From Pseudomonas taiwanensis (GTDB taxonomy: Bacteria > Pseudomonadota > Gammaproteobacteria > Pseudomonadales > Pseudomonadaceae): a stretch of 64,000 bases of DNA. The DNA is taken from positions 124,001 through 188,000 of the forward strand of contig NZ_QJRF01000070.1 of assembly GCF_013393345.1 (NCBI RefSeq), written 5' to 3'. The position numbers and the translations under genes were made by a program. The notes under the pieces were generated by a model. The model searched no databases, was not told the origin of the DNA, and saw nothing but the letters and a program-made list of their open reading frames with translations. Shown here piece after piece: positions 1 to 11,648 of this stretch (positions are counted from its first letter, which is position 1; the number at the start of each line of letters is the position of its first letter).

Positions 1-647
1 TGCGCGGAGAAGCAGAACACCGCGATGTTGAATACCGGCACCATGTAGATCCAGTCGCCTTCCAGCAGGCGGGCTACGTCGGTGTTCTCGTTGACCAGGG
101 TGGCGACCACCAGCACCACGATCATGCTGACCATGCCGATGCTGATGAACTTTTCACCCTTGCCGATCGCGCCCAGGCCGAGATAGAGCACCAGCGCCGC
201 CGGCAGGAAGAACAGCAAGCTGCCCAGCGCCGGACTGATGCCGAAGAAGGCGCTGAGGATCTTGCCGCTGCCGCTCATGTAGGCGATCAGCGCACCGATG
301 CTGTTGACCGCAACCGAAAGGAAAATGGCCCAGGCACCGAACGACCCCACGTAGCGCTGTGCGAGGCCGCTCAGCTGGTTGTGGGTACGGGTCCGCAGCG
401 CGGTTTCCGATACGTACAGCATGGAAATGGTGGTGAACACGCCCGCCACCGCGAGCCACAGCAGCAAGGGCATGAAGCCCGCCTTGCGGCTGGCGTAGGC
501 CATGGAGAGTACGCCCGCCCCAATGTTGGTGCCTACGATCATGGCGACCGCTTCAAGGAAGCTCAGCCGATGGACCGCCAGCCCCGACGAATCGACTGGC
601 TCCGTCCCAACCTGATCCTGGTAAGACTGGACCCTGGTTTCACTCAT
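1..647 (-). CDS. aromatic amino acid permease, HAAAP family (5' part only)
   Basis: Inner-membrane transporter of the hydroxy/aromatic amino acid permease family (TyrP, Mtr, TnaB relatives), expected to import Trp, Tyr or Phe by proton symport. The first 215 residues are visible and the rest lies beyond the left edge. After a polar N-terminus of about 28 residues comes the family's first helix, with the motif VGTNIGAGVLSMAYASRKAG. Further hydrophobic helices follow (LLLWLAVAGVFTTISML, AIFLSVAVNSIGALIAYM, LLFFLPAALVLYLGLG, SIGMVSMIVVLVVATLV). The ATG at 647 follows GAGGG at a suitable distance. About 270 bases without a gene precede it and contain several stem-loops (separate entry). Family assignment is secure; the exact substrate is not determinable. 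Confidence 0.8.
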   Translation of the reverse strand, partial: MSETRVQSYQDQVGTEPVDSSGLAVHRLSFLEAVAMIVGTNIGAGVLSMAYASRKAGFMPLLLWLAVAGVFTTISMLYVSETALRTRTHNQLSGLAQRYVGSFGAWAIFLSVAVNSIGALIAYMSGSGKILSAFFGISPALGSLLFFLPAALVLYLGLGAIGKGEKFISIGMVSMIVVLVVATLVNENTDVARLLEGDWIYMVPVFNIAVFCFSA

Positions 648-860
648 AACAGCACCCTCAACAACACATTCTCGTTTTCAGGAGGCCCCTGACCTGAAGC
701 TGCCATGGCCTTTCCGTCAAACGATGAAACGGGCACTGCGGGACAACGGGATTGCGGATGCCTCCTGGCGGTGGCCCCTTGTAGGGGCCTTCCCCGGCGA
801 CTTTTGCTTACGCCGCTCTGGGACGCCCTGTTCGGGCGGGCGCGCACCTTAGCACAGGAG
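648..860 (-). promoter_or_regulatory. structured 5' leader of the permease gene
   Basis: The stretch between tadA and the permease start has no credible gene but folds strongly. Reading towards the permease there are stem-loops at 838-824 (5-bp stem), 815-795 (5-bp stem), 789-773 (GGCCCC, 5-base loop, GGGGCC) and 692-678 (TCAGG, 5-base loop, CCTGA). The last one contains a second GGGGCC (689-684), which could compete with 778-773 for the GGCCCC strand. This suggests a cis-acting mRNA leader, but a chance GC-rich fold is possible and I do not recognise a known riboswitch. Confidence 0.35.
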
Positions 861-922
861 GTTTCAGGGTCTAGCAGGAATTGTCCCGACCTTGGTCGAA
901 TAGCCTGTCGGAAGCGTCCGAG

Positions 923-2786
<1,864 letters not shown>

Positions 2787-2999
2787 GGGGTCAGGCTCCT
2801 CTGGGGAAGAACGGGGCTGTCCCATCGGCTAATCGAACCAGCCTCTGTCGGGCCGGCTTTGGGGCGCACAAGATACACCCAGGGGCTGTGAAAGATAAGT
2901 AAAAGCATCTGCGTCGACCGCGACCGATGGGCGCAGCAGCCGGTCCGCGCCAGGTCTAGGCTGAAAGTGAGGTCCGACTCTCTACAGAGGAACGTCTCC

Positions 3000-3653
3000 G
3001 TGCATCCCACCCGCCGCCAAGTGATGCAACTCGGTCTCGGCGGCCTGGTGCTATTGAACTGGCCGCGTTTCGGCCAGGCCGATACCACCAGGACCTGCCG
3101 CCTCAGCCCGGCGCAGACCGCCGGCCCCTTCTACCTGGAAGATGCGCTATTGCGCCAGGACATCACGGACGGCAAACCAGGCACAGCTTTGCGACTGCAG
3201 TTCGAGGTGCTGCAGCTCGACAGCTGTCGCCCATTGGGCGATGCCGCCCTGGAGATCTGGCACTGCGATGCGCACGGCGCCTATTCGGGCGTGGGGAGCG
3301 AAGCGGCGAGCCGATTCCTCCGTGGCGTACAGATCACCGACGACGACGGTCGCGCGGAGTTTCGCAGCATCCTCCCTGGCTACTACCCCGGCAGAACCAA
3401 CCATGTGCACCTGAAGGTGCATCTGAGCGAGCGGGATATCCACACCGGGCAGCTGTACTTCCCCGAATCGCTCATCCGCCCGGCGATGGCGAAACCGCCC
3501 TACTCCCACCCTGGCCAGGATTGGACACCCCGGGAGCAGGACTACATCTATCGCCGGCAGGGCGGGGAACAGTCGGTTGCTGAACTGGTGGAGGATGGCG
3601 ACGGATTCATCGCACGGCTGACACTGGTGGTCGATACCCGCGCCAATACCTGA
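3000..3653 (+). CDS. exported intradiol ring-cleavage dioxygenase-like protein
   Basis: Non-haem Fe(III) intradiol dioxygenase family (catechol 1,2- and protocatechuate 3,4-dioxygenase fold), which opens catecholic rings between the two hydroxyls. The 217-residue product begins with a twin-arginine-type signal (HPTRRQVMQLGLGG, then a hydrophobic run, likely cleaved after GQA). The mature part has the expected Tyr and His iron-ligand motifs: EIWHCDAHGAYSG with Tyr95 and YPGRTNHVHLKV with Tyr129, His135 and His137. I chose the GTG at 3000 because AGAGGA lies 8 bases before it; an upstream ATG-frame start at 2967 is less well placed. Cytoplasmic catechol dioxygenases lack such a signal, so substrate and role are unclear. 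It is divergent from the Tat-exported multicopper oxidase. Confidence 0.8.
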   Translation: MHPTRRQVMQLGLGGLVLLNWPRFGQADTTRTCRLSPAQTAGPFYLEDALLRQDITDGKPGTALRLQFEVLQLDSCRPLGDAALEIWHCDAHGAYSGVGSEAASRFLRGVQITDDDGRAEFRSILPGYYPGRTNHVHLKVHLSERDIHTGQLYFPESLIRPAMAKPPYSHPGQDWTPREQDYIYRRQGGEQSVAELVEDGDGFIARLTLVVDTRANT

Positions 3654-3667
3654 GCGTTTGTGATGAC

Positions 3668-3763
3668 TGTGGGGGCGACTTCAGTCGCTGAGCAGGCCGA
3701 AGGTCTGCCAACGGGGAATCGGGGCAGCTGCGCTGCCCTTGGCGAATGAATTCGCCCCCACAA
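3668..3763. repeat. REP-like long inverted repeat, type A
   Basis: Starts TGTGGGGGCGACTTC and ends GAATTCGCCCCCACA, so the ends pair as an imperfect long stem with GC-rich internal hairpins (GGCAGCTGCGCTGCC). Two relatives occur in this window at 13386-13483 and 52306-52402. It lies between the dioxygenase-like gene and the guaA terminator. Confidence 0.75.
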
Positions 3764-3796
3764 AGAGCCCGCCGCGCAACTCTCCCCCCAAAACGA

Positions 3797-3826
3797 AACC
3801 GGCCAGGCTTTGAGGCCTGGCCGGTT
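3797..3826 (-). terminator. rho-independent terminator of guaBA
   Basis: Perfect 12-bp stem: AACCGGCCAGGC pairs with GCCTGGCCGGTT across a short loop. On the minus strand it is followed by TTTCGTTTT, 29 bases past the guaA stop. Confidence 0.85.
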
Positions 3827-3854
3827 CTGTTTCGCTAGTGCTTGCGCACTCGCA

Positions 3855-5432
3855 TCATTCCCACTCGATGGTCGCCGGCGGTTTGCTCGACACGTCGTAA
3901 GTGACGCGGGAGATGCCTTCGATCTCGTTGATGATGCGGTTGGAGACGGTCTCCAGCAGCTCGTAGGGCAGGTGCGCCCAGCGGGCGGTCATGAAGTCGA
4001 TGGTTTCCACCGCGCGCAGGGCCACGACCCAGGCATAGCGGCGGCCATCGCCGACCACACCGACGGATTTCACCGGCTGGAACACTACGAAGGCCTGGCT
4101 GGTCTTCTGGTACCAGTCCGCCTTGTGCAGTTCTTCGATGAAGATGTGGTCGGCACGACGCAGCAGGTCGGCATATTCCTTCTTCACTTCTCCGAGGATG
4201 CGCACGCCCAGGCCCGGGCCGGGGAACGGGTGGCGGTAGACCATGCTGTACGGCAGGCCCAGCTCCAGACCGATCTTGCGCACTTCGTCCTTGAACAGCT
4301 CGCGCAGCGGCTCGACCAGTTCGAACTGCATGTCTTCCGGCAGGCCACCGACGTTGTGGTGGGACTTGATCACGTGGGCCTTGCCAGTCTTGGCGCCGGC
4401 CGACTCGATCACGTCGGGGTAGATGGTGCCCTGGGCGAGGAACTTGATGCCCTGCAGGCGGGTGGCTTCCTCATCGAACACTTCGATGAAGGTACGGCCG
4501 ATGATCTTGCGCTTCTCTTCCGGGTCGGCGACGCCGGCCAGACGAGACAGGAACTTCTCTTCAGCATTGGCGCGAATCACGCGTACGCCCATGTTCTCGG
4601 CGAACATGGCCATCACGTGGTCACCCTCGTGCAGGCGCAGCAGGCCGTTGTCGACGAACACGCAGGTCAGCTGGTCGCCGATGGCGCGGTGCAGCAGCGC
4701 CGCTACCACGGAGGAGTCCACGCCGCCGGACAGGCCCAGCAGCACCTTGGACGAGCCCACCTGGGCACGCACGGTGGCGATGGCGTCTTCGACGATGTTG
4801 GACGGAGTCCAGAGAGCGGCACAGCCGCAGATCTCCAGCACGAAGCGGGAAAGGATACGGCCGCCCTGCTTGGTGTGGGTCACTTCCGGGTGGAACTGCA
4901 CGCCGTAGTAAGCGCGATGATCGTCAGCCATGGCGGCGATCGGGCAGCTCGGGGTGCTGGCCAGGATGTGGAAGCCGGACGGCATGTCGGTGACCTTGTC
5001 ACCGTGGCTCATCCAGACGTCGAGGCCGAGTACGCCGTCGTCATCGATATGGTCTTCGATGCCGTCCAGCAGGCGGGCCTTGCCGACCACGTCGACACGG
5101 GCGTAACCGAATTCGCGCAGGTCGGAACCCTGCACCTTGCCGCCCAGTTGCTCGGCCATGGTCTGCATGCCGTAGCAGATGCCGAACAGCGGCACGTTCA
5201 GGTCGAACACGGCCTGCGGCGCGCGCGGGCTGTTGGCTTCGTGCACCGACTCGGGGCCGCCGGCGAGGATGATGCCGCGCGGCGCGAAGGCGCGAATCGC
5301 CTCGTTGCTCATGTCGAACGGGTGGATTTCGCAGTACACGCCGATCTCGCGCACACGACGGGCGATCAGCTGGGTGTACTGGGAACCGAAGTCGAGGATC
5401 AGGATCCGGTGGGCGTGAATGTCTTGGGACAT
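3855..5432 (-). CDS. guaA: GMP synthase (glutamine-hydrolysing)
   Basis: Amidates XMP to GMP using glutamine and ATP, the last step of de novo GMP synthesis, in the cytoplasm. 525 residues. The N-terminal class I glutamine amidotransferase domain (about 1-200) has the nucleophile in GICYGMQ (Cys86) and the HPEV catalytic His/Glu. The ATP-pyrophosphatase domain has the P-loop LSGGVDSS. The C-terminal dimerisation domain ends with PATIEWE. I chose the ATG at 5432 (MSQDIHAH), which gives the usual 525 residues; an in-frame ATG two codons upstream is possible. It lies downstream of guaB with an 80-base gap containing a stem-loop, and is very probably co-transcribed with it. Confidence 0.98.
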   Translation of the reverse strand: MSQDIHAHRILILDFGSQYTQLIARRVREIGVYCEIHPFDMSNEAIRAFAPRGIILAGGPESVHEANSPRAPQAVFDLNVPLFGICYGMQTMAEQLGGKVQGSDLREFGYARVDVVGKARLLDGIEDHIDDDGVLGLDVWMSHGDKVTDMPSGFHILASTPSCPIAAMADDHRAYYGVQFHPEVTHTKQGGRILSRFVLEICGCAALWTPSNIVEDAIATVRAQVGSSKVLLGLSGGVDSSVVAALLHRAIGDQLTCVFVDNGLLRLHEGDHVMAMFAENMGVRVIRANAEEKFLSRLAGVADPEEKRKIIGRTFIEVFDEEATRLQGIKFLAQGTIYPDVIESAGAKTGKAHVIKSHHNVGGLPEDMQFELVEPLRELFKDEVRKIGLELGLPYSMVYRHPFPGPGLGVRILGEVKKEYADLLRRADHIFIEELHKADWYQKTSQAFVVFQPVKSVGVVGDGRRYAWVVALRAVETIDFMTARWAHLPYELLETVSNRIINEIEGISRVTYDVSSKPPATIEWE

Positions 5433-5463
5433 GGCCATCTCTCGTTACGGAATTCACAAACGA

Positions 5464-5490
5464 CACGGGGCTGAATCAGACAGCCCCGTG
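5464..5490 (-). other. stem-loop between guaB and guaA
   Basis: CACGGGGCTG and CAGCCCCGTG form a perfect 10-bp stem with a 7-base loop, between the guaB stop and the guaA start. The bases after it on the minus strand (TCGTTTGTGAA) are only weakly T-rich. It could be a partial terminator, an mRNA-stability element or a ribosome-access element for guaA. Confidence 0.6.
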
Positions 5491-5512
5491 ACGCACTAGC
5501 TTTCAGTCAGCC

Positions 5513-7099
<1,587 letters not shown>

Positions 7100-7109
7100 T
7101 CAGTGGTCG

Positions 7110-7661
7110 TCAGCCGTCCGTTCGCACCTGGCGCACGGCGAACCCCAGCCGATCACTGAAAGCATCAAGAAATGCCGGGGTGAAGCGGGTTTCACCCCAG
7201 CCATTGAAGATGAATCCCAGGTTGGAAAAACCACAGGGCTGGAGGAAGAGGAAACCGTTGATGTCATCCTCGAAGCCGCATTCCGGGCAACTGAAATTGT
7301 CCGTCTGCCCCGGCCACCACTCCTCCAGGCTCTCGAACAGCGGCTCTCCCACTTCCTGGCGGCACTCCGGACAGCCCGCTTCGCTGAGGAAGTTGCGGGT
7401 AGGTGTATAGATGCAACGCTTGTCCACCAGTTCGAGGCCATTCACCGGCTGGCCGAATGGCAGGCGCTCCGGATTCTCCACCACCTCACGCGCGCCAGCG
7501 GCGATGGCATAGGCCATGCGATTGCCGCGCAGCCCACAGGTGCTCGGCAGTGCCTCGACCACCTCGCGCCGCGCCAGCCAGCGCAGCATGCGCCCCGCCA
7601 GGGCCTGCTGGCCGGGCACAGTGGAAATCTGCGGCACGATGATCAACTGGCTCGATTCCAT
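7110..7661 (-). CDS. conserved zinc-ribbon protein, function unknown
   Basis: 183 residues. I do not recognise a characterised family. The middle of the protein has two CPEC pairs (GCPECRQE and SCPECGFE) separated by about 27 residues, with acidic and aromatic residues between, which looks like a zinc ribbon or treble-clef site. The N-terminal part (ARREVVEALPSTCGLRGNRMAYAIAAGAREV) is helix-rich and could be a small sensing or binding domain. No signal peptide or membrane segment, so cytoplasmic. The ATG at 7661 has AGGAG 8 bases upstream. It lies upstream of and co-directional with guaB but separated from it by the guaB promoter, and is divergent from xseA. Confidence 0.75.
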   Translation of the reverse strand: MESSQLIIVPQISTVPGQQALAGRMLRWLARREVVEALPSTCGLRGNRMAYAIAAGAREVVENPERLPFGQPVNGLELVDKRCIYTPTRNFLSEAGCPECRQEVGEPLFESLEEWWPGQTDNFSCPECGFEDDINGFLFLQPCGFSNLGFIFNGWGETRFTPAFLDAFSDRLGFAVRQVRTDG

Positions 7662-7761
7662 CGCGGGTCTCCTGCTTGGGTGGAAGGGGCGCGCAGCTTA
7701 ACCGTCGTCCCTCACTCGTCAACTATGGCGCATGGCGACAAAGTCATTATCATTTCCCCCC

Positions 7762-9141
7762 ATGCTCAAAGACCCCTTTCAACGGCTCGGCCTCGACCGC
7801 GAGGTGCTGACCGTCAGCCAGCTCAACCAGCGCGCCCGCCATTTACTGGAGGACGTGTTTCCGCAGGTCTGGGTGGAAGGCGAGATCTCCAACCTCGCCC
7901 GCCCCGCTTCCGGCCATCTCTATTTCACCCTCAAGGATGCCCAGGCCCAGGTTCGCTGCGCCCTGTTCCGCCAGAACGCCCAGCGCGTGCGCCAGGCCCT
8001 GCGCGATGGCCTGGCCGTGCGCGTGCGTGGCAAGGTTTCGCTGTTCGAAGGGCGTGGCGACTACCAACTGATCGCCGATACGGTCGAGCCAGCCGGCGAT
8101 GGCGCCCTGCGCCTGGCCTTCGAGGCGTTGAAGGAGAAGCTCGCCGCCGAAGGCTTGTTCGCCACCGAACGCAAACGCCCGCTGCCCGCTCACCCGCAAC
8201 GCATCGGCATCATCAGTTCGCCCACAGGCGCCGTGATCCGCGACATCATCAGCGTGTTCCGCCGTCGTGCGCCGCAGGTGCAACTGACCCTGATCCCCAC
8301 GGCCGTACAAGGCCGTGAAGCCACCGCACAGATCGTCCGTGCTCTCGCGCTGGCCGACGCCAAGGGCTTCGACGCACTGATCCTGGCGCGTGGCGGTGGC
8401 TCGCTGGAGGACCTCTGGTGCTTCAACGAAGAAGCCGTGGCGCGCGCCGTGGCCGCCTGCCAGACGCCCATCGTCAGCGCCGTGGGCCATGAAACGGACG
8501 TTTCCATCAGCGACTTCGTTGCCGACGTACGCGCCCCTACCCCATCGGCCGCTGCCGAACTGCTGGCACCCGACGCGAGCGAACTGCAGCAGCGCCTAGA
8601 TAGCCTGCACCGCCGCCTCGTCCTGCGCGTGCGGGAACACCTGACCCGCGAGCGCCTGCGCCTGGACGGCCTGTTCCGGCGCCTGCGTCATCCCGGCGAA
8701 CGCTTGCGCCAGCAGGCCCAGCGCCTGGACGACCTGGACATGCGCCTGCGCCGCGCCTTCGAGCGCCGCCAGCAGATTCGTACCGAGCAACTGGCTCGCC
8801 TGGACACCCGCCTCGCCGCACAGCATCCGGGGCGCAGCCTGGCATTGCTGCGACAGAAGCTCGACAGCCTCGCCGAGCGCCTGCCCCGCGCCGCCCGCGA
8901 TGCCCTCAAGGACCGTCGCCAGCGCCTCGACGCCCTCGCCCAGACCCTGCACGTGGTCAGCCCCCTGGCCACACTCGGGCGCGGCTACAGCATCCTGCTC
9001 GACGAACGCGGCCAGGCCGTCCGCGCCGCCAGCCAGACCCGCCCCGGCCAGCGCCTGAAGGCCCGACTCGGGGAAGGCGAGTTGGACGTGCGTGTCGAAG
9101 ACAACCACCTCACTCCCGTGAACCTCTCCCTGCTGGATTGA
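7762..9141 (+). CDS. xseA: exodeoxyribonuclease VII large subunit
   Basis: Large subunit of exonuclease VII, which degrades single-stranded DNA from both ends with the small XseB subunit (not in this window). 459 residues. An N-terminal OB-fold DNA-binding domain (about 1-100, starting LTVSQLNQRARHLLE) is followed by the catalytic domain with RIGIISSPTGAVIRDI, LARGGGSLEDLWCFN and SAVGHETDVSISDFVAD. A long Arg/Leu/Gln-rich coiled-coil region (about 285-400) and a C-terminal segment (LGRGYSILLDERG) follow. I chose the ATG at 7762 (MLKDPFQRLG), which matches the usual N-terminus; an upstream in-frame ATG at 7732 would add ten residues. It has no strong Shine-Dalgarno. The next gene begins 2 bases after its stop. 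Confidence 0.96.
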   Translation: MLKDPFQRLGLDREVLTVSQLNQRARHLLEDVFPQVWVEGEISNLARPASGHLYFTLKDAQAQVRCALFRQNAQRVRQALRDGLAVRVRGKVSLFEGRGDYQLIADTVEPAGDGALRLAFEALKEKLAAEGLFATERKRPLPAHPQRIGIISSPTGAVIRDIISVFRRRAPQVQLTLIPTAVQGREATAQIVRALALADAKGFDALILARGGGSLEDLWCFNEEAVARAVAACQTPIVSAVGHETDVSISDFVADVRAPTPSAAAELLAPDASELQQRLDSLHRRLVLRVREHLTRERLRLDGLFRRLRHPGERLRQQAQRLDDLDMRLRRAFERRQQIRTEQLARLDTRLAAQHPGRSLALLRQKLDSLAERLPRAARDALKDRRQRLDALAQTLHVVSPLATLGRGYSILLDERGQAVRAASQTRPGQRLKARLGEGELDVRVEDNHLTPVNLSLLD

Positions 9142-9143
9142 TA

Positions 9144-9965
9144 ATGCGCCTGCTTGCCGCCCTGCTCCTCTGCCTTGCCCTCCCCGTCCACGCCGAAGGC
9201 TTCATCACGCGCCTGCTGAACAAACCGGTGCCGGGTGGCGTGGCGGTGGTCCAATTGGGCAACGGCGCCCAGGCCCCCACCGCGCGCTACCAGGGCAAGC
9301 CCGTGCTGGTGGTGAAGGAAGACGGCCGCGACTGGATCGCCATCGTCGGCATTCCGCTGGGTACCAAGGCCGGCCAACAGCAGATCCAGGTCAGCGACGG
9401 ACGCAAGCTGGCGTTCGCCGTTGGTCCTCGTACCTATCGTGAGCAGCGCATCAAACTGGCCAACACACGGCAGGTGAACCCACTGCCGGAAGACCTCAAG
9501 CGCATCGACCGCGAACTGGCCGAGCAGACCACCGCCTACCGCCGCTTCAGTCCCGGCTCGCCGAGCAACCTGCTGTTCGACAAGCCAGTGAACGGCCCGC
9601 TTTCCAGCCCCTTCGGCCTGCGCCGCTTCTTCAATGGCGAGGAGCGCAACCCGCACTCCGGCCTGGACTTCGCCGTGGGCGCCGGCACGCCGATCAAGGC
9701 ACCGGCAGCGGGCAAGGTGATCCTGATCGGCGACTACTTCTTCAATGGCAAGACAGTGTTCGTCGACCATGGCCAGGGCCTGATCAGCATGTTCTGTCAC
9801 ATGTCGAAGGTAGAGGTGAAGCTCGGCCAGCAATTGCCCCGCGGCGGCGTGGTCGGCCGCGTCGGCGCCACCGGCCGTGCCACCGGACCGCACATGCACT
9901 GGAATGTCAGCTTGAATGATGTGCGAGTGGACCCGGCCATTTTCATCGGTGCCTACAAACCCTGA
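9144..9965 (+). CDS. exported M23-family peptidase (LytM/peptidoglycan endopeptidase type)
   Basis: 273 residues with a Sec signal peptide (MRLLAALLLCLALPVHA, then EG). A periplasmic N-terminal beta-rich domain (about 20-120, with GNGAQAPTARYQG and IVGIPLG) precedes the LytM/M23 zinc peptidase domain (about 150-270). Zinc ligands are visible in NPHSGLDF (His and Asp of HxxxD) and PHMHW (HxH). The SSPFGLRR entry motif and VDHGQGLISMFCH are typical. These enzymes cut peptide crosslinks in peptidoglycan. It starts 2 bases after xseA, so it is translated from the same message. The ligand set is complete, so it is probably an active enzyme rather than an EnvC-like activator. Confidence 0.9.
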   Translation: MRLLAALLLCLALPVHAEGFITRLLNKPVPGGVAVVQLGNGAQAPTARYQGKPVLVVKEDGRDWIAIVGIPLGTKAGQQQIQVSDGRKLAFAVGPRTYREQRIKLANTRQVNPLPEDLKRIDRELAEQTTAYRRFSPGSPSNLLFDKPVNGPLSSPFGLRRFFNGEERNPHSGLDFAVGAGTPIKAPAAGKVILIGDYFFNGKTVFVDHGQGLISMFCHMSKVEVKLGQQLPRGGVVGRVGATGRATGPHMHWNVSLNDVRVDPAIFIGAYKP

Positions 9966-10073
9966 GCGACATCCGCGCTTACAGCCTCGGTTTGGGCCGG
10001 AGGGACGGATTTGTTATGGTCCGGCGCTTTCCGGGACCCGCCCCGTGCAGCGGATAGATAAAGGGAGCAGCCC

Positions 10074-11297
10074 ATGCAAGACGAAGTCACCCACTGGCTG
10101 ATGTGGCTAAGACAGCACAACGAATTGCACACCGTCGTCTCCACCAGCGCCCTCATCCTCCTGGCCTGGGTTTCCAACTGGATAGTCCGCCGCATCCTCC
10201 TGCGCGGCCTGTTCCGCATTACCGGCGCGCATATACAGGACCACGGCCTGATCAAGCGCCTGGCCAACGTGGTGCCCGCCCTGGTGCTGGCATTCGGCGT
10301 CAAGGTGGTACCGAACCTGCCCGGCGCGCTGGTGGAAGTGATCAGCAACGTCTGCGCTGCTTTCATCATCCTCACCATCGCACTCGCCCTGAGCGCTGCG
10401 CTGAATATCGTCAGCAGCCTCTACCAGCGCCGCAAGGACGCCCACCTGCGGCCCATCAAGGGCTACGTGCAGGTGCTGAAGATCGCCATCTTCGCCATCG
10501 CCACCATCCTGATGATCGCCAGCCTGATCGACCGCTCGCCGCTGATCCTGCTCTCCGGCTTGGGTGCCATGGCGGCGGTGTTGCTGTTGATCTTCCAGGA
10601 CACCCTGCTGTCGCTGGTGGCCAGCGTGCAGATCACCTCCAGTGACATCATCCGCGTCGGCGACTGGGTGGAAATGCCGCAGCTCAATGCCGACGGCGAC
10701 GTCATCGACATCGCCCTGCATACGGTGAAGGTGCAGAACTGGGACAAGACCATCACCACCATCCCCACCAAACGCTTCATCACCGACTCGTTCAAGAACT
10801 GGCGGGGCATGCAGGAATCCGGCGGCCGTCGGATCAAGCGCTGCCTGTACCTGGACCAGAACAGCGTGCATTTCCTCAGCGAGGATGACATCGACCGCCT
10901 GCACCGCTTCCGCCTGCTGGACGGTTACCTGAAAGCCAAGGAAAGCGAACTGCTCAGCTGGAACAGCCAGCTGGATGAATCCCTTCGCCTGCCCATCAAC
11001 AGCCGCCAGTTGACCAACATCGGCACCTTCCGCGCCTACGTCGAGCACTACCTGCGGGAGAACCTCGACATCCGCAAGGACATGACCCTGATCGTGCGGC
11101 AGTTGGCCCCCACCGCCGACGGCCTGCCCCTGGAGCTTTACTGCTTCACCAATACCACCGCCTGGGCGAGCTACGAGTCCATCCAGTCCGACATCTTCGA
11201 CCACTTGCTGGCGATTCTTCCCGAGTTCGGCCTGCGGGTGTTCCAGCACCCCAGCGGCGCGGACATGCGCGCGCTTCGCCTGCCAAAGGTCGATTGA
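10074..11297 (+). CDS. mechanosensitive channel, MscS superfamily, YbdG-like
   Basis: 407-residue inner-membrane protein. It has an N-terminal helix (TSALILLAWVSNWIV), further helices around 70-110 (LVLAFGVKVVPNLPG, FIILTIALALSAALNI) and 125-185 (ILKIAIFAIATILMIASL, LSGLGAMAAVLLLIFQDTLLSLVASVQI). The MscS pore helix and beta-domain entry follow (IIRVGDWVEMPQLNADGDV, then VKVQNWDKTITTIPTKRF). The inserted MPQLNADGDV and the long C-terminal cytoplasmic domain resemble E. coli YbdG (415 residues), which is linked to osmotic stress. The ATG at 10074 follows GGGAG at good spacing. It stands alone, with an independent upstream region of about 108 bases. Confidence 0.9.
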   Translation: MQDEVTHWLMWLRQHNELHTVVSTSALILLAWVSNWIVRRILLRGLFRITGAHIQDHGLIKRLANVVPALVLAFGVKVVPNLPGALVEVISNVCAAFIILTIALALSAALNIVSSLYQRRKDAHLRPIKGYVQVLKIAIFAIATILMIASLIDRSPLILLSGLGAMAAVLLLIFQDTLLSLVASVQITSSDIIRVGDWVEMPQLNADGDVIDIALHTVKVQNWDKTITTIPTKRFITDSFKNWRGMQESGGRRIKRCLYLDQNSVHFLSEDDIDRLHRFRLLDGYLKAKESELLSWNSQLDESLRLPINSRQLTNIGTFRAYVEHYLRENLDIRKDMTLIVRQLAPTADGLPLELYCFTNTTAWASYESIQSDIFDHLLAILPEFGLRVFQHPSGADMRALRLPKVD

Positions 11298-11304
11298 CCA
11301 AACT

Positions 11305-11340
11305 GCCCGCGGATTGCCCGACACCGGGCTTTTCGCGGGC
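11305..11340 (+). terminator. nested stem-loop after the mechanosensitive channel gene
   Basis: Outer stem GCCCGCG/CGCGGGC and inner stem GCCCG/CGGGC, 7 bases after the stop codon. There is no proper U-run immediately after it, so termination efficiency is uncertain. Confidence 0.45.
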
Positions 11341-11493
11341 GAGCTGCTTAACCCCAAAAAAGCGGCGCAATCATCTCAAGAAAAACCCCGCAATTGCGCA
11401 ATAAATCCCTCCCCTGCAAATTCTTGCGCTCTTTTTCACCGTTTTTTTAACAATGCTTGCCATATTCACGCACGATGAATAGGGTTAGCCCCT

Positions 11494-11571
11494 ATGAAAA
11501 CCGCACACACCCTCATCCTTCTGCGTCAACACGCCTGCCTGCGACTGGTCAGCCCACGACTGCGTGGCTGA
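11494..11571 (+). CDS. leucine-rich leader peptide of leuA
   Basis: A 25-residue open frame starting with ATG, reading [20 protein letters not shown] and ending PRLRG-stop. It has six Leu plus one Ile and one Val, including the run Leu-Ile-Leu-Leu at residues 7-10, all three branched-chain amino acids. AGGG lies 9 bases before the ATG. Its stop lies 77 bases before leuA, the gene for the first leucine-specific step. This is the layout of a transcription-attenuation leader, in which ribosome stalling at Leu codons during leucine limitation relieves termination. A 9-bp stem with one bulge (11549-11571) covers its last codons. No strong intrinsic terminator follows, so Rho-dependent control is a possibility. 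Confidence 0.6.
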   Translation: MKTAHTLILLRQHACLRLVSPRLRG

Positions 11572-11630
11572 ATCCCACCTCCGCCGCACCCGCCGACTTC
11601 AATGCCTGGCCGACCACCATACGGCCCGCA
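11572..11630 (+). promoter_or_regulatory. C-rich, G-poor tract before leuA, possible Rho-utilisation region
   Basis: Of the 59 bases after the leader-peptide stop, I count 30 C and 11 G, with little secondary structure except a 5-bp stem (11608-11612 with 11622-11626). Such C-rich, unstructured RNA after a translated leader is what a Rho loading site looks like. No U-run terminator is present. Confidence 0.35.
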
Positions 11631-11648
11631 GTAAAAAGGATTTGCCCC

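Noticed and set aside
7662-7761. Fur or other operator upstream of xseA (TCATTATCATTT)
   Set aside because: Only a short AT-rich half-match; xseA is not known to be iron-regulated.
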